In this document: positions 26,101 through 38,998 of the stretch, one piece after another
Numbering within the stretch: the stretch's first letter is position 1
How the letters are laid out: every line of letters starts with the position of its first letter
DNA from: Drosophila miranda
Lineage: Eukaryota; Arthropoda; Insecta; Diptera; Drosophilidae
DNA length: 64,000 nucleotides
Direction: 5' to 3'
Assembly (NCBI RefSeq): GCF_003369915.1
Contig: NC_046676.1
Location: forward strand, 9,703,501 to 9,767,500
The notes under the pieces: model-generated
Told to the model about the DNA's origin: nothing
Seen by the model: the letters and a program-made list of their open reading frames with translations, nothing else
Databases searched by the model: none
Made by a program: the position numbers and the translations under genes

Positions 26101-29100
26101 TCTCCAGCTCCAGCCAAGTCTTCTCCTCGCTCCCTTCCCTGCATCCAAGTTGCGGTTGCAGCGTCACGTGTGTGCGGCGGAGTCATTCAGACAATTGCAA
26201 TCGCAGGTATTATAATTATGGCAAAGGGGGATCCGCACAGGAGGGGAATCATAAGCGAGGAAAACTTTTGCAGGAAAAGTTCAGCAGCGACTGGCAGGAA
26301 CGGCAGGAACGGGAAGTCGAAGGCGAGGGAAAAGCGCGTGATATGAAAGACGAGCAAAGTTTCGACACGGCCAACGGTGGGGGAGGGGAGACACTTGCAG
26401 GAGGAGATAGGAGAGCGGGAGGTGTGGGTGTGGGTGGGAATGCCAATTCGGGATGCTCAAAGCGCAGTTGAGGATTGTTGTCCCAAAGAGGCCAATCGAG
26501 ATGAGGGAACTGAATTAATTGAGGCTGTCGCAAGTGCAACCCCCTACCCCTTGCACCCTTCCACCCTTTGCAGAACGGTTTGTGGGGGATGTCCTTTGAC
26601 AAGAAATGCCTGAGTGGAACTGTCCTTTTCGCATGTTTGTGCATATTTGATGGCAGTGGAGTCACTTGTGGGCTATGTTTGGGGTTTGATAGGACAGATC
26701 ACTCCCTGGGAGAGGGAAAAAACAGCTACCAGGTGACTGAAGGACTCGCACTCGCCCATCGCCAAAGCCACAGCCAAAGGAAAGTGCCACACTTGTCCCA
26801 CTCTGCCACAGAGTCTGGGGCAACATCAGAGCAGCGTACGCTGTGGGGGGTAAAGCAATTTGGGACTCTAAAACGAATCCAAACTGAAATGGAAATAGCA
26901 ATAGAAACAGAAGACGGGGCTGAAGATGGAGCTGGAGCACTGGATCAGTCGGAAGATGGAGATGCTTTAAGGAGAGGCCAGGTTGAAGGATGAAAGCGAA
27001 CGAAAAGCGCTTTTCTTGGTCTGTAATTGGATTTAAAATTGTTTTAAGCAGCACGGAGAGCGCTTTGTTCTATTCCAAATGCACACTACACTCCTTCTGC
27101 CCTCTGCCGCTGCCGCTGCCGCTGCCTCTGCCTCTGCCGGAAGCGGAATGGCAACATTCAACATCCGGCAGAGTCTGAGGCGGAGGCACAGCCAGGAGCA
27201 GAAGTAGCGGAAAGTTGAAGAGACCAAACAGCACTCCCCCTGCATCCCTGAAAAGCGTGAGAGGACGAAGCTTATTCTGATACTCGGGAGTAAATAATGC
27301 ACCACAATGGGGCGGGGGGATAAGCAGAGCAGAGCAGGGGATGAGGAACAGGAGGAGCAACAATGAAAGCGGATGAAGAAATTTAATTTCACGTCGTTTT
27401 AACTCAAGCAGCTCGTCTTTCATTGCCAGCGGGGGGCTAGGCAGGATGGGGAGAGGATTGGAAAGCGTTCTGGACTGAGGCCAGAACTCTTCAGGACTCC
27501 CCTGCCCAATGAAAGATGATTCCACAACTCGATAAAGTGGCGGGAGTCGCTGTCGGAGTCGAGCTAGGACAGCATTTGACACCTTTTAATACACCCCTCC
27601 CTCCTCCCCTCCCTGGCCAGCCCTTGCCCCAGTATGCCTTCCCTTCCCTCATTTGGCGGAATCCCAGATCCTGCGCCGCGACCCGCATCGTCGTCTGCTG
27701 GTGACGGATTCGATTTCGATTATTATTGTGTCTTGGGTTTAGGGTTTTGTTTCCCCGCCAGTGCTGTCACCTCGTGCAACACCCTCTTCCTTGCCACCTT
27801 TTCCCCCACCCTTCGCCCGTTCCATTGTGTTGAAGAGAAAATCAATTTCCGCTCAAGGGCGCTGGCAAGGGACTTGAGGGGCGAGTAAACAGCAAATGCA
27901 CAAAGTTTGCTCAGCAGGGGGTGGCCGGGGGGGGGGGGGGGGAGTCCTGGAGCCAGGATGAAGGCCGCGCTAATGGAGGGGGTGTGCCAAAGCAAATTGC
28001 GAGGAAACTTTCCCTTTATGTCTGCACTGCATCCGCATCCGCATCCCCCACGCTCATTCTGATTCTGATTCTGCTTCTGATTCTCTCGCTTCTTTCATCC
28101 TTCGCAGGACTCGAGGCGGATCTGTTCTACGTGCACGAGGGATCCATTAACACATACGCGATGCACTTCACCGTCCCGGTGCCCGCGGACGTCCACGAGC
28201 TGGAGTTCTCCTGGCAGAGCCTCATCGCCTATCCGGTAAGACACCTGACCTGACACCAGGCACTACCATCCACCCCCAATCCATCCAAATCTAACTGGTG
28301 GAACCGTCGCCCTCCCCACACAGCTGCCCTACGCCATCAGCATCGAGTACGCCAACGACCAGGACGCCCTGGGCACCCCGACGCTGAGCATCCCCCACAA
28401 GGGCCTGGTGCCGCAGGAGATCGAGTCCTTCCTGGTGTACCTGCCGTGCACGGGCAACGCCAGCCTCCAGCTGCCCGTCAACGTCAACATGGTGGTGCGA
28501 GGACCCCCGCGCTTCAACGACACCAGGCTCCACTTCAAGCGCAACAAGATCTGTGCCAAGGGTAGGTCTCACCATCGCTCGCACTGCCACAGGGATCACA
28601 TGCATCTCATCCATCACCATCCATCTCCTCCAATCAACAGGCATCTCACCCGAACCGAACCAATCGCCGGCCCCCGCCCATGCCCCCTCCCAGGGCCCTG
28701 CCTTGCTGAGTGCCGCAGCCTGTGCCCTCGGCCTGGTCCTGGCCGTGGGCCTCGTGGCCAGCATGATGTATTTGCGGGCTCGCAAGCAGCTTCGCCAGGA
28801 CTCGCTTCAGTAAGCAATCCCCCCCCATTACTCTCTCTCCTCAGCATCAACACCTCCTCCTCTGCCTTCTCCACAGCACAAGCTTCACCACTGCGGCCTA
28901 CGGCAGCCACCAGAACGTTTTCATCCGCCTCGACCCGCTCGGACGGCCACCGAGTGCCACCGGCTCCTACGCGACCATCGCCAGCCTCAACAAATACCCC
29001 GGGGAGACCAAGAAGTCGTGCAGCATATTCGACCGTGAGTTATCCCAGCCCCGTGCCCCCCTCTCCTCCCACCACTGGCCACTATCCTAACCCCTGTCCT

Positions 29101-32100
29101 AACGCATCCACTCTACAGGTTTCCGCAGCTCCCCCATCCCGACGCCCTACGCCACCGCCCTGCTGCCGATGGGGGACCAGACGCAGGCCGGAGAAACAAT
29201 CTACTCGAAGCCAGAGTCGATCTGTCCCTCGAGGATATCCTACTACGCCTCCTCGCAGCTGACGCTGACCCAGGTGAGAGCCGATAGAGAACTATCCCCA
29301 TTAACAGCCCCAAGGGGGTTGATTTCGATTGGAAATGGGATTCGGACTGGGATCGGGATCGGACAGGGACTGGGAGCTGCGAGCTGCCCACGGGTAAATC
29401 AAAGCCTTTGAAATATTGCGGCACGTGGCAGCCAAATGGAGATGGAAATGAATCCCGTTGAAGCAGAGTCTCCTTGCGGGGTTGCCATGGCGCTACTCCA
29501 CTCTAATTTGTCCGAAGCACCACACGATTGCTCCCCAGGCAGGGGCGCATCCCACTCCCCCTCCCCCTCCCCTTCCTCTTCTTCAACCACCTTTCCTCGA
29601 CGATAAAAATTAAATTCTAATTTATATTTACGAGCTGATAAAGCTCCCGTAGTGCGTTAACTCGAAACAAGAGCAGAGCCATTCATAAATATGCGGCTTT
29701 GCCTGCCTCCCCCTCCCCCACACCCTTCAAGGATGTCTGGTTGCTGCGTCTCTGTCTGCTTTGGCTGGGGCAAGTTCTGTGTGGCACTCACGTACCGGTG
29801 CATACCTCACGTGGGACGTGGACGAGCGGGCACAGACGACACAGAAACCCAGTGCCTGGAGAGGTGAAGGATGTGATGGGAGTACTCCCGTGTGGGTAAC
29901 TGGAGAGTGGAGCGTAGAGAGTGCTGGGGATGAGGAGAAGGTCACTGTTTAGATAAGCGAAAGGTGCTCCATGGAGGCAGAGGCAGACGCAGACAGTCTG
30001 CCGCTCCTCGGTATCTTTGCTTTTGTTTCAAATCGAGCGACTGCCACCCACGGGCCCGCCCTTCGTCGTTTTCCCTCGAGCAGAACTGAATCCAAACTAA
30101 CCCAAACAGCCATCAGAACCTCACTTATCTACCCAATAAATCCCTTAGTTTTCCCTCAAAATGAACCGAGAAATAGCCCCCTCCCATCGGATGGCTGTGA
30201 CCCGATGTCTAATGTCCTCCTCCTCTCCCCCTCTAGGGACACAACATTAGCATTTCTTTCGGGAAAGTTAACTTTTTGGTTTTGTGAAAATCTCCTAGAA
30301 ATTAGAATAAATTATTTAGCAGCCTCGCAATTATTTTCCTTGTAAACATTCCTCAGACTGTTCCAGAACCGACTCTGTCTTCTCCCAGAGATTGCGGGGG
30401 GGAGGCCCTTTTATCTCCCATACTCCTCCCCTCTCCTCACTATCCTCATTATGTCTGGGCCCATTTTCGTCACCAAGTTCCGACGCCATTTCCATCGTTG
30501 CATAATTAAATATTCAATTTCCAGGAAAACTTGCGGGAACTTTTAGGTGCTCTGTTCGGGGCCTTACCCTCGGGAATTTTTGCTCAACGATTTCTGTTTG
30601 TTTAGACTTCAATTTAATAGTCATTTTGGGTGGGGAGGCCATGCCACACACACACACTGGCTTGACAGCTGGCAGTCAATTCAAAAGCACCAACCAGATT
30701 AGGAAAACGATGTATTTCAAAATTCTTATGCGAATGTGAAACGAACTCTGAAGAAACTTGTTGACTAGCGAGTGGTCCAGTCGTTGTGGCAGAACAGGAC
30801 ACTTCAGGATCTTTGGACCCCACCGAGCGCCATCCAGGAAGAGTCATCGACATTCTATTGAAATGACGGCAATCCATTAGTAATTTGTAAACAAACAAAA
30901 TTCTAAATTGTTATTTACGGTTTGGAAAATGGCCCCACTTCCGCGTGTGGATATTGATCAGCCCAAATATGACCAGAGTACGTATTTGGGCAGGGCGAAG
31001 CACTTCTTTCTGGTCACCAATCCCCTCAATGTGCTCGCCACCAACAAGAAGCTGGAGGAGGCCCGCCAGATCGTGTTGAAGTACAGAGCCGGCAAGGACG
31101 TACCCGAGTGCGAGACGATTGACGACGTGTGGCGGGCAAAGTACCTGTACGATTCAGCCTTTCATCCGGAGACGGGCGAGAGGCAGATCATTATTGGCCG
31201 GATGTCGGCGCAAATGCCCATGAACACGTTCATCACTGGCGGCATGATGGCCTTCTACAAGACCACTCGCGCCGTTGTCTTCTGGCAGTGGTTCAATCAA
31301 ACCTTCAACGCCATCGTCAACTACACAAATCGGTCGGGCGCTTCGCCCGTCAGCAAGTCCCAGCTAATGACCTCGTACTGCCTGGCCACCAGCGGAGCCC
31401 TGGCCACGGCGCTGTCCCTCAACCGGGCCGTAAAGAAGATGAGTCCGCTGGTGGGTCGACTGGTCCCACTGGTGGCCGTGGCCGCCGGCAACTGCATTAA
31501 CATTCCGTGCATGCGCATGCAGGAGATTCGCAACGGGGTCGTACTGCTGGATGAGAAGAACACGGAGGTGGGCGTATCCAGGAAGGCCGCCTGCCTGGGA
31601 ATCACGGCTGTTATATTGAGTCGCATCGGCATGGCCATACCGGGCATGACTATGACCCCGGTAATGATGAACGTGCTGGAGCAGAGGGGGTTCCTGGCCA
31701 AATACCCGAAATGGAATGCTCCCATCCAAACTCTGTTCTGCGGCTTTGTGCTAATCTTTGCCACACCCCTCGGCTGTGCGTTCTTCAGCCAGCGTGCTGC
31801 CATCAAGGTGTCCAGCCTGGAGAAGAAGGTGCGCGAAAATATTCAGAAGAAACGTCCCGACCTGGACACCGTGTGGTACAACAAGGGCTTGTAAGCCGAT
31901 CAGCTGCAAATTTAGAAGCCTGCCAAAGTCATTTATCTATTTGCTCATGCATTTCACGCACTTAAAAGACATTTTCCAGACATAAATATATTTACACATA
32001 CCAGAAGAGTCACATCAGCTCAGCTTTATCTACTCGCAGCGGAAGGATGCCACATGAATGAATTAAATGAATTCTCTTACCCATTCTTATCGTTCCCTTG

Positions 32101-35100
32101 TCAGAGTCAGGGGTGGTGGGGAGATGCGATAGGAAGGGTCCATGCAAGTGGAGAGGCGGTCGGGGTCTGAGGGTGCTTGCCATAATTATTGTTGTTCTGT
32201 TCCCCATTCAGTGGCCTCCCCTCCCCATTCTCCTCTTGCCACATACATGTGTGAGCGTTAAGCGAAGTGTAGCACCATTTGGGGGCACAAACATATAGAG
32301 CAAGGGGGACGGTGCGCACTCATTTAGTCAAACAATTATATCCAAGTGCACACAGACACACAGAGTCTGCTCTGTTCAGTTGTGTGGAAATATCTCATTT
32401 GTGTGTGGAGTGGAGCCCTTCCTTTGCCCCTCTGGCAAACCACTCCCTTAGATTCTATTAAATCAGTCCATAAATGTTGGCCAAATTGCTTTAATGTGCA
32501 GCAAAAGTTTAGCAAACGGCAACGGGTGCAAGGGAGCTTCTAACAAAGGATAGGGGGGTGCAGAGGGTGGAGAAATGGTAGAGGAGTATAACAATAAAAA
32601 ACGGCAGCGAAACCAGACTTCGCCTACGGACTACAGCTGTTAAAACATGGCTTTGTGCTTGTTTATAAACACTTGCAAAATATTATTGCAGCCCCATCCA
32701 ACAAAAGATTGAGCTCCACGAGGAGAGAGTGGAGAGCAGATGCCATATTCAGTGGCAGAATAGATTTCGTGGCAGAGAGATATTAGGATATTGGCTTGGA
32801 ATCGGTTAGTAGGGGCTTGAGGAGGAGCCAACAACAAAGTGGCTTTTGAATGGCATCCGCAAAGCAATAGTTTTTCAAGTGCGTGAGCAAAAACAAAAAG
32901 GCAGAGAAGGGATGAAGGAAAGAGCAAAGGAAATTAATTTCCGTGGAGGTTGGAGCATGTCGCGGTGTTTTATGGAGATTTCTGCATCAGCGAATGACAG
33001 AGAGAGGATTGGGATGGGGATGAGCGGGAGCAGGAGCTAATTTAAAATGTTGTCGTCGCCCCATTAAAGAAATTTGTAATTAAACCAGTAAATGACGCGC
33101 GCCGCATGGGGCAAAGTCAACCTCCCCAGCGCTGGGGGGATAGACTGGAGCTTTCCAGGTACCAGTCCGCAGTTTGCAGAAGAATTTGGTGACACGTACT
33201 CCGTTAATGGATATCCCACTGTTGTTCTTTTTGATTAAAACACATTATTTACACTCGGCACAAAAGCTTTATGGAAATGAAAAGGATGGACACTTAATGG
33301 CTATCGTGGCAGGTGGCGACTCCAAAGAGTTGACCGTTGAACAAAGGCCGAGCCGTCACCAAAGGTTGACAAATTATCCGACCCCCAGGGGATATTTTTT
33401 TACTCCAAGTCTGCGATCCGCCATCATTTATCCCCTGGTGATGGGATTGGTGAGGCAAACAGCGGCGGATGCTGTTGTCTGGCATTACACTATTGATTGC
33501 TTCCTGTCAGCCCCAGCCTCAGGACAGGCAATCGGAAGCCGTTGGCCGAGTGGCGGATGTTTCTTTTGTTTCCCCGACTACACTGTGGTGTGGATGCAGC
33601 CAGAGAGTGGCCTCAGATCATTCTTTCTAGCGCGTCCGATTCCGACAGAGCTACATGGAAATAATTCAGAGTTAGAGAACTTGTTCTTTGTCCATTAACC
33701 ATGAGGAAATGCCCTGTCCTTGAATTCAGTTGACAGATATCCAATAATATATTTTCCCACTGATAGCCAGGTTTTCCCTCAGGGCCAACGTAAGCTGGTC
33801 GGAAAATTGCAAACTGATTTAATTGGCGGAGTCAACAACAAGCTGAACTGTGAACCTGGCAAATCTGTAGAGCACAGTACAGTGTACACTCGTATGTATA
33901 TAAATTGTAAAATGCTGACCTCAAAGCGTGGGCGGGTTGGGCATGGCCCGGACACGCGATGCGTAATTGAAAGGCAATTACGCGTGATTAAGTGCGTGTA
34001 CAAGTAAGCGACGATGACTTGGGTTAAGTATACGCCACCTTTAATTACAAGTGGATGCCTGTCCCGCCCCACCTCCATTTTACAGGCCCGTGGAGCCGCT
34101 CTGCCGCTTTGCCGGTCTGCCGCTTGCCGCTTTTCAATTATGCATTAGCCGAGTGAACCTTTTTGTGTGTGCGACCCGAAACGCTTATTAAATGGCGGGG
34201 CTAACGAGGCTAAATCGCCTCATCAAAATGCCATGCATCAAAGGGGAGCGGAACTGATGGAGAGGGCCAATCGATATCAGGCATAAATCAAACAAAATTC
34301 AAATTAGTCTCTCTAGCAAATTAGAAGGCGCACAGTTTGTCCTGGCAGCATCGTCCCCGAAATGGTAAAATAATGAAAGTTCTGGCAAAGAGAAGCCAGA
34401 GGAGTGCCGGAAAAACTCATTCCGAGGCCTTGATTAAAGGCTTTTCCGATGACGAGAAGCTAGGGGAAACAGAATAGGAAAAGATTCTTTCCCTCTCTTG
34501 CTGTCAGGTAAATTGAAATATAATTGAGCCAGTCCTGGTCTCTGTGTCAGCTCCACCTGACTGGCTCTGGTTCATCAAGCCGCCTGCCTCGGCTGCCATT
34601 GGTTCCACTAATGCCAAGGCGACAGGTCGTATGCGTAATATTCTCAACCCGCTCTCCCTGCCGCACCAAGTCGGGTACGTTGAAAAGCAGCGGTGGATAG
34701 ATGGGAATATTTGCAACAGCATCAGCAATTTGCGACCAGCTCTCAAACTTGTTGGGCCTGCACAGTGGAACCAGTACATCGATAAAGCCGATGAAAAAAT
34801 CTAATCAAGGTACTTTTAAGAGATGGATCTGAAAGAGAAACATATGTACTCTATACGTTTACTAATTTTATGCATCTTTTCGAACTTTTAAAGGGGGTTT
34901 TCTCTGCCCAAAAAGTAAATTTCATCAGAGGTTGACCAAAGTTTCACCGCGAAAACTTCATTAAAATGTTTTGCCCACATCCCAGCCACTGTGCGAAAAT
35001 TTTGTGTTGCCGAAAAGTTTTCAGCTGCATTTTGGTTTTCTCGTCACTGACGTGGGGTCGGCGCAGTCCTGGCAAAATTGTCATCAAGCGTTTTTAATTA

Positions 35101-38100
35101 CAAGCAACGAGAGGGGGGCGGTGGCGGTGGTGGTGGTGGACGGGTTTTTTCGGACCGGAAAATAGGTGGGAGGAGCAGGCAGGGCTGTTGTTCCTGCGGG
35201 CAGCCGTAGAGCTGCAAGTGACATAAGCAAATCAGACGCCTGTCAGGCCCGTGTTTGTGCACTGGTGTGGGGTGGAGGTGGAGGTGGAGGTTTTATGTGC
35301 TGTTTTGTGTGCTTGTGCTTACGTCATGTGCAGGCCAACCACCCCACCAGCCAGGACAGCCATGTGGTGTTGTCATTAGAAATGTCACAACAAAGCCAAG
35401 CAGCTGCAAGCCACCATCAGCATTGCCTCCACGCCTGTCATCTCCTTGACGCCCAGTGGGGACTAATAGCAGGACCAAGCCAGCCCAAACTCGGTCCTCG
35501 GCATCGTATCATAGCAATGGCAATTCGAAATGAGATCTGTGATGGGAAATTGGCAGATATTTCGGCTCTTCGGCAATTTCGAATGAAAACCCCTCGTTCG
35601 ACATTGGCTTTTAATATGCCCCCGCCCAGGGTCCTGTCTCTAAAGCGAACATTTTCATTTGCAATTTGAGAGAGAGAGAGAAATCCCCATAAAGTGGTAC
35701 TGCCCCGCGATTGGGGATGAATGTTGCTGAAATTGCTATTTCCCAATTTATAGGCAAAGAGATAAGCAGATAAGATAGGGAATAGTCAATAACAATTAAC
35801 CGATTCCACATTCCCAATTCCAAACCGATTACCTGAATTCGAATTACACTTCTGCGGCCCTCATTAACGCGCCCAGGCCCAGGCCCAGGCCCAGGCCCAG
35901 GCCCAGGCCCAGGCCCAGGCCCAGGCCCAGGCCATAGGTGCCACCAGTTTAAGCCAAACACAGGCAAAGGAGTCAGACTGAATACAAAGAGGAGAAGCAG
36001 AGCCAGAAGCAGCAGCCGGATCAAGGTCCAAGGTCTGAGCGCATAAAAGCGTCGCCGGTGCAGACAATTGTTTCTGTATCTCGGCTTGGGGCCGGGACGT
36101 GGGAGCGACCGACATCCAGTTTGCATGTTGAGCGACGGGGATTTATAGCCGGGGCGGGGCGCCCACTGATGAGCCACGGCAGATCCCAGCCATGCAGGGG
36201 ACATATCCCAGCCTTCAGGATGGAGCTTTGATGATGGAGTGCGATATTGTTGCGTTTTAATTGAATTTTCTTTGTGAGGAGAACGACAGAAGCCAGCCCC
36301 GGCGAAAGCAACAGCGACAAATACAATAAAGGACAAAACAGCAGAAATCACAAACAGACCAGACGGGAGCGAAGTTGGGGAAAGGCAGGGTAAAGCAGGG
36401 ACATTGGGGGGACTTTCCCCTTCGGGAAAGTGGCAATGACGGCAATCATGAAATGAAATTCACTAACAAAAGGCAGCCAACTATTGTTTTTATTGCCTTT
36501 TGTCGTGGCTGTTGTCGTTGTGGTTATTGTTGCAATTGTTACCGACCTGCTCCTGCTCCTGCCCCAGTCCTAAATGCCAGGAAGGTCCTTGTCGTCCTGT
36601 CCGGCATTCCTCCTGCTCCTGCTACTGTTACTGCTCCTGTACCTGTGGCTCCCATTTGGCCATTGCCGGACCGCGCAAAATAATATAATTCTCCGCATAT
36701 TGCTGGCGGTTTAATAAAAGTTGAATCCCGGGCAGTCCACGTCCACCTGCTGCTGCTCCTGCTCTGCTCTGATGAAGATTTAGTGTCCCTGGGATCCCAG
36801 AGGATCCCACTTGAGCCCCGCCACAGTTATGCAGATTTGAGCGTGAGAGAAATGAAGTGATTTCTCTTGTGTTTATTAGCCGGAGTTTCTCTTTTTCGGG
36901 AGTGGGCCTGTAAATGGTTTTATGAAAATAAATGTGCTGCGTAGGCTGGTATCCAAGGGGAGTGGGGATGGCAAATGGGAGGATATCCCCCCTCCTCCTT
37001 CCCGACTTCGCAGACTTTGTTTGCACAGGACGAACGCTAGCAATTTCCTACAGCTGAGCTCCGCTCTACAGAGCTCCTCCTCGAGGCTATGCAAACATAA
37101 TGCTCGGCGAATTAAAGCTTTTTTGCCAGCCAATAAATTATTCATGCTGTAAGACAACTGCGACCAGGGGCAGGAGCAAGGACGAGAGCAAGGCAGCAAG
37201 AGAAAATTATGGCAACGTCTTGGGTTGGCCGAGGCGCTGGCGGAGACGGAGACGGAGATGGGATCGGGCCAAGTGCCTCGGAGCGGAAACGGAACTCAAT
37301 TCATTAAAATGAATGAGCGCAGGAGCTAGCTATGGAGCGGCAGGGGCACTGCGCAGCCGAGTGCATGACTAACGGTAAACGGATGCAAACTGAAAGATGC
37401 AAATCCGGCATCTGAAATTGCTGTTGCGACTGCCATCGTCTGCCTCATACAATGTCTTTGCTGTTGCTATTGCCATTGCCTGTCCCATTCGGCCTTTTGG
37501 GGAATGGAATGCTTTGCCAATCTTTGAGCCAAATTAAACGGGGGCCCGGTCCTGGAGCTGGGCATGGAAATATGGAAATTTATACAGTTTACCATCTAGT
37601 CATCAACTATTCTTCCACCAGACACGACCCGACCCTGCCCTGAGCAGAAGGCACTTTCGAGTCCATTGAAGCGCTGCAATTGCAGCTCGGAAGCGTCTTC
37701 GGGAGCTACTAATCCTTATCTTTTTAAAGATTCATCAGACAGGATCAGACAGATGGGGAGACTGCTAATGAAAACTAACTATAGAAAACTCTGGCTACAA
37801 TATGAGTCCTTACACGATTCCTCTCTTTCTATGCTGTTCTGCAGCCCTGCAGCATGTCCACTCCAAAGAGCAGCCGTGGCATCGGTGGCAGTGGCAGCCT
37901 CTTCGGGGCCTTCGTCAACGGTGGCAGCACCATCACCATGGCCAGTCACGGAGAGAAGACCAAGGATCGACTGCGTCGCATTCCCAGCGTCCAGCCAGGA
38001 GCCCTCACCTACGAGCACCTGGTCAAGGAGGGCACCTTCGGGCGGATCTACGCCGGCAAGCTGGGCGACTCCTGTGACGCTCTGGTGAAGACTGTCATCG

Positions 38101-38998
38101 ATGGGGCATCGCTCACCCAGGTGGCCTGCCTGCTGCAAGATGCTTCGCTGCTGATCGGTGTCAGCCACCAGCACATCCTGGCCCCGCTGCTGGCCAACAC
38201 CGAGCTGCCCGGACCGCCAGAGATTGCATATCCCTATCCGTCCAAGGGGAACCTAAAGATGTGAGTATACCGGACAAATTTCTTCCATTGAATTCTCTAT
38301 GCATCCGTTCTCCGTCCAAAGGTACTTGCAACAGTCACGGGAGTCCAGCACAGCCCTCAGCACCCGCCAGCTGGTGGAGTTCGGGCTGCACATCACCAAG
38401 GGACTGGCCTACTTGCACTCCCTGGGGATCATCCACAGGGATATTGCCACACGCAATTGCTAGTAAGTCGATGAGAGCCCCAGCCCTTCTACTCTCACAA
38501 TCACCCGCAACTCCTTCTCGTTTCAGTGTGGATGAGGAGGCGTACGTGAAGATCTGCGACGGCGCCCTGTCTCGGGACCTCTTCCCGGACGACTACGACT
38601 GCCTGGGCGACAACGAGAACCGGCCACTGAAGTGGCTCTCGCTGGAGGCGCTGCAGAAGAAGGTGTACGCGTCGCAAGGTGACGTCTGGTCCCTGGGCGT
38701 CCTCTACTGGGAGCTGGTCACCCTCGCCCAGATGCCACACGAGGAGGTGGACATATTTGAGCTTACCAATTACTTGGCTGCCGGTTTCCGGCTGGAGCAG
38801 CCCGTCAATTGCCCCGATGAATTGTGAGTAACCCGATCCGATTGCCTGCCCCCCTGGTCATGCCCTAATCAACCTCCTGCCCTCAGTTTCACCGTTATGA
38901 ACTGCTGCTGGCACTGCGAGGCCAAGCAGAGGCCAACGCCCTCGCAGCTGCTCTCGTATCTGCAGGACTTCCATGCCGACCTGGGCATGTACATCTGA
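23160..38998 (+). CDS. Drl-2: RYK-family receptor pseudokinase, most like Drl-2, ten coding exons
   Basis: This is a Wnt-binding single-pass receptor used in axon guidance and cell positioning. Coding exons: 23160-23295, 28108-28235, 28324-28561, 28641-28809, 28877-29034, 29119-29273, 37845-38260, 38322-38462, 38527-38823 and 38887-38998. All introns are GT-AG. The sum is 1950 nt, or 649 residues. Residues 1-30 are a signal peptide with a leucine-rich core, about 31-165 form the WIF domain, and 188-212 the membrane helix, followed by RARKQ. The kinase-like domain starts near 383, with GTFGRIY at 391-397, VKTV with K410, and HRDIATRN at 505-512. The DFG position reads D525-G-A, the kind of change that makes RYK proteins poor or dead kinases. 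LGDNENRP and the C-terminal CCW-RPTPSQLL region are typical of the family. Length favours Drl-2 over drl and dnt; paralogue assignment is an inference. The acceptor at 37844 keeps phase 0; the next AG at 37852 would not. Confidence 0.9.
23296..28107 (+). other. Intron of the RYK gene, no nested gene seen
   Basis: This 4.8-kb intron lies between the signal-peptide exon and the first WIF exon. It contains a G run of 16 at 27927-27942, ACACCC and CCACCT repeats near 24905-25450, and no frame I can support as coding. Confidence 0.6.
27927..27942. repeat. Poly-G tract, 16 bases
   Basis: An uninterrupted G run in the intron about 165 bp before the first WIF exon. Confidence 0.85.
29274..30928 (+). 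other. RYK intron, part upstream of the nested sideroflexin gene
   Basis: Non-coding. It starts at the GTGAGA donor at 29274 and includes the presumptive promoter of the sideroflexin gene. I see no clear TATA box in the last 200 bp, and no coding frame in either strand that I would support. Confidence 0.55.
30929..31894 (+). CDS. Sfxn2: Sideroflexin (mitochondrial inner-membrane carrier), intronless, nested in the RYK gene
   Basis: Sideroflexins sit in the mitochondrial inner membrane. SFXN1-type members import serine for one-carbon metabolism, and SFXN2-type members are linked to iron and haem balance. The frame encodes 321 residues, the normal family length. I start at the ATG at 30929; the frame extends 7 codons upstream without an ATG. 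Family marks include YDQSTYLGRAKHFF near the N-terminus, the LYDSAFHPETGE block, FWQWFNQTFNAIVNYTNRSG, AAGNCINIPCMRMQE, PGMTMTPVMM and the C-terminal YNKGL. The characteristic four to five hydrophobic segments are visible. The gene lies on the same strand within the intron 29274-37844, in a single exon, so it may have arisen as a retrocopy or lost its introns. The symbol rests on recalled synteny with Drl-2; sequence alone shows only the family. Confidence 0.93.
   Translation: MAPLPRVDIDQPKYDQSTYLGRAKHFFLVTNPLNVLATNKKLEEARQIVLKYRAGKDVPECETIDDVWRAKYLYDSAFHPETGERQIIIGRMSAQMPMNTFITGGMMAFYKTTRAVVFWQWFNQTFNAIVNYTNRSGASPVSKSQLMTSYCLATSGALATALSLNRAVKKMSPLVGRLVPLVAVAAGNCINIPCMRMQEIRNGVVLLDEKNTEVGVSRKAACLGITAVILSRIGMAIPGMTMTPVMMNVLEQRGFLAKYPKWNAPIQTLFCGFVLIFATPLGCAFFSQRAAIKVSSLEKKVRENIQKKRPDLDTVWYNKGL
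31895..37844 (+). other. RYK intron, part downstream of sideroflexin
   Basis: About 6 kb of non-coding DNA. A 174-codon open frame at 33174-33698 begins at a non-ATG codon and shows no family resemblance. The GCCCAG hexanucleotide array is listed separately. The intron ends with a pyrimidine-rich acceptor at 37843-37844. Confidence 0.55.
35871..35933. repeat. (GCCCAG)n hexanucleotide array
   Basis: About 10.5 uninterrupted copies of a GCCCAG hexamer span 63 bp inside the large RYK intron. On the minus strand it is G-rich and could form G-quadruplexes. Minus-strand frames through it give repeating dipeptides (for example Ala-Trp or Gly-Pro) that are unlikely to be real protein. Confidence 0.9.

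Noticed and set aside
28291..28785. A 164-codon minus-strand frame over the WIF exons
   Set aside because: It is antisense to well-supported RYK exons and arises from their GC-rich codons.
33174..33698. A 174-codon open frame in the RYK intron
   Set aside because: It starts at a non-ATG codon, shows no domain or codon pattern, and lies in ordinary intronic DNA.
35864..36115. A minus-strand frame with an alternating Ala-Trp repeat
   Set aside because: It is a translation of the GCCCAG array and has no independent support.
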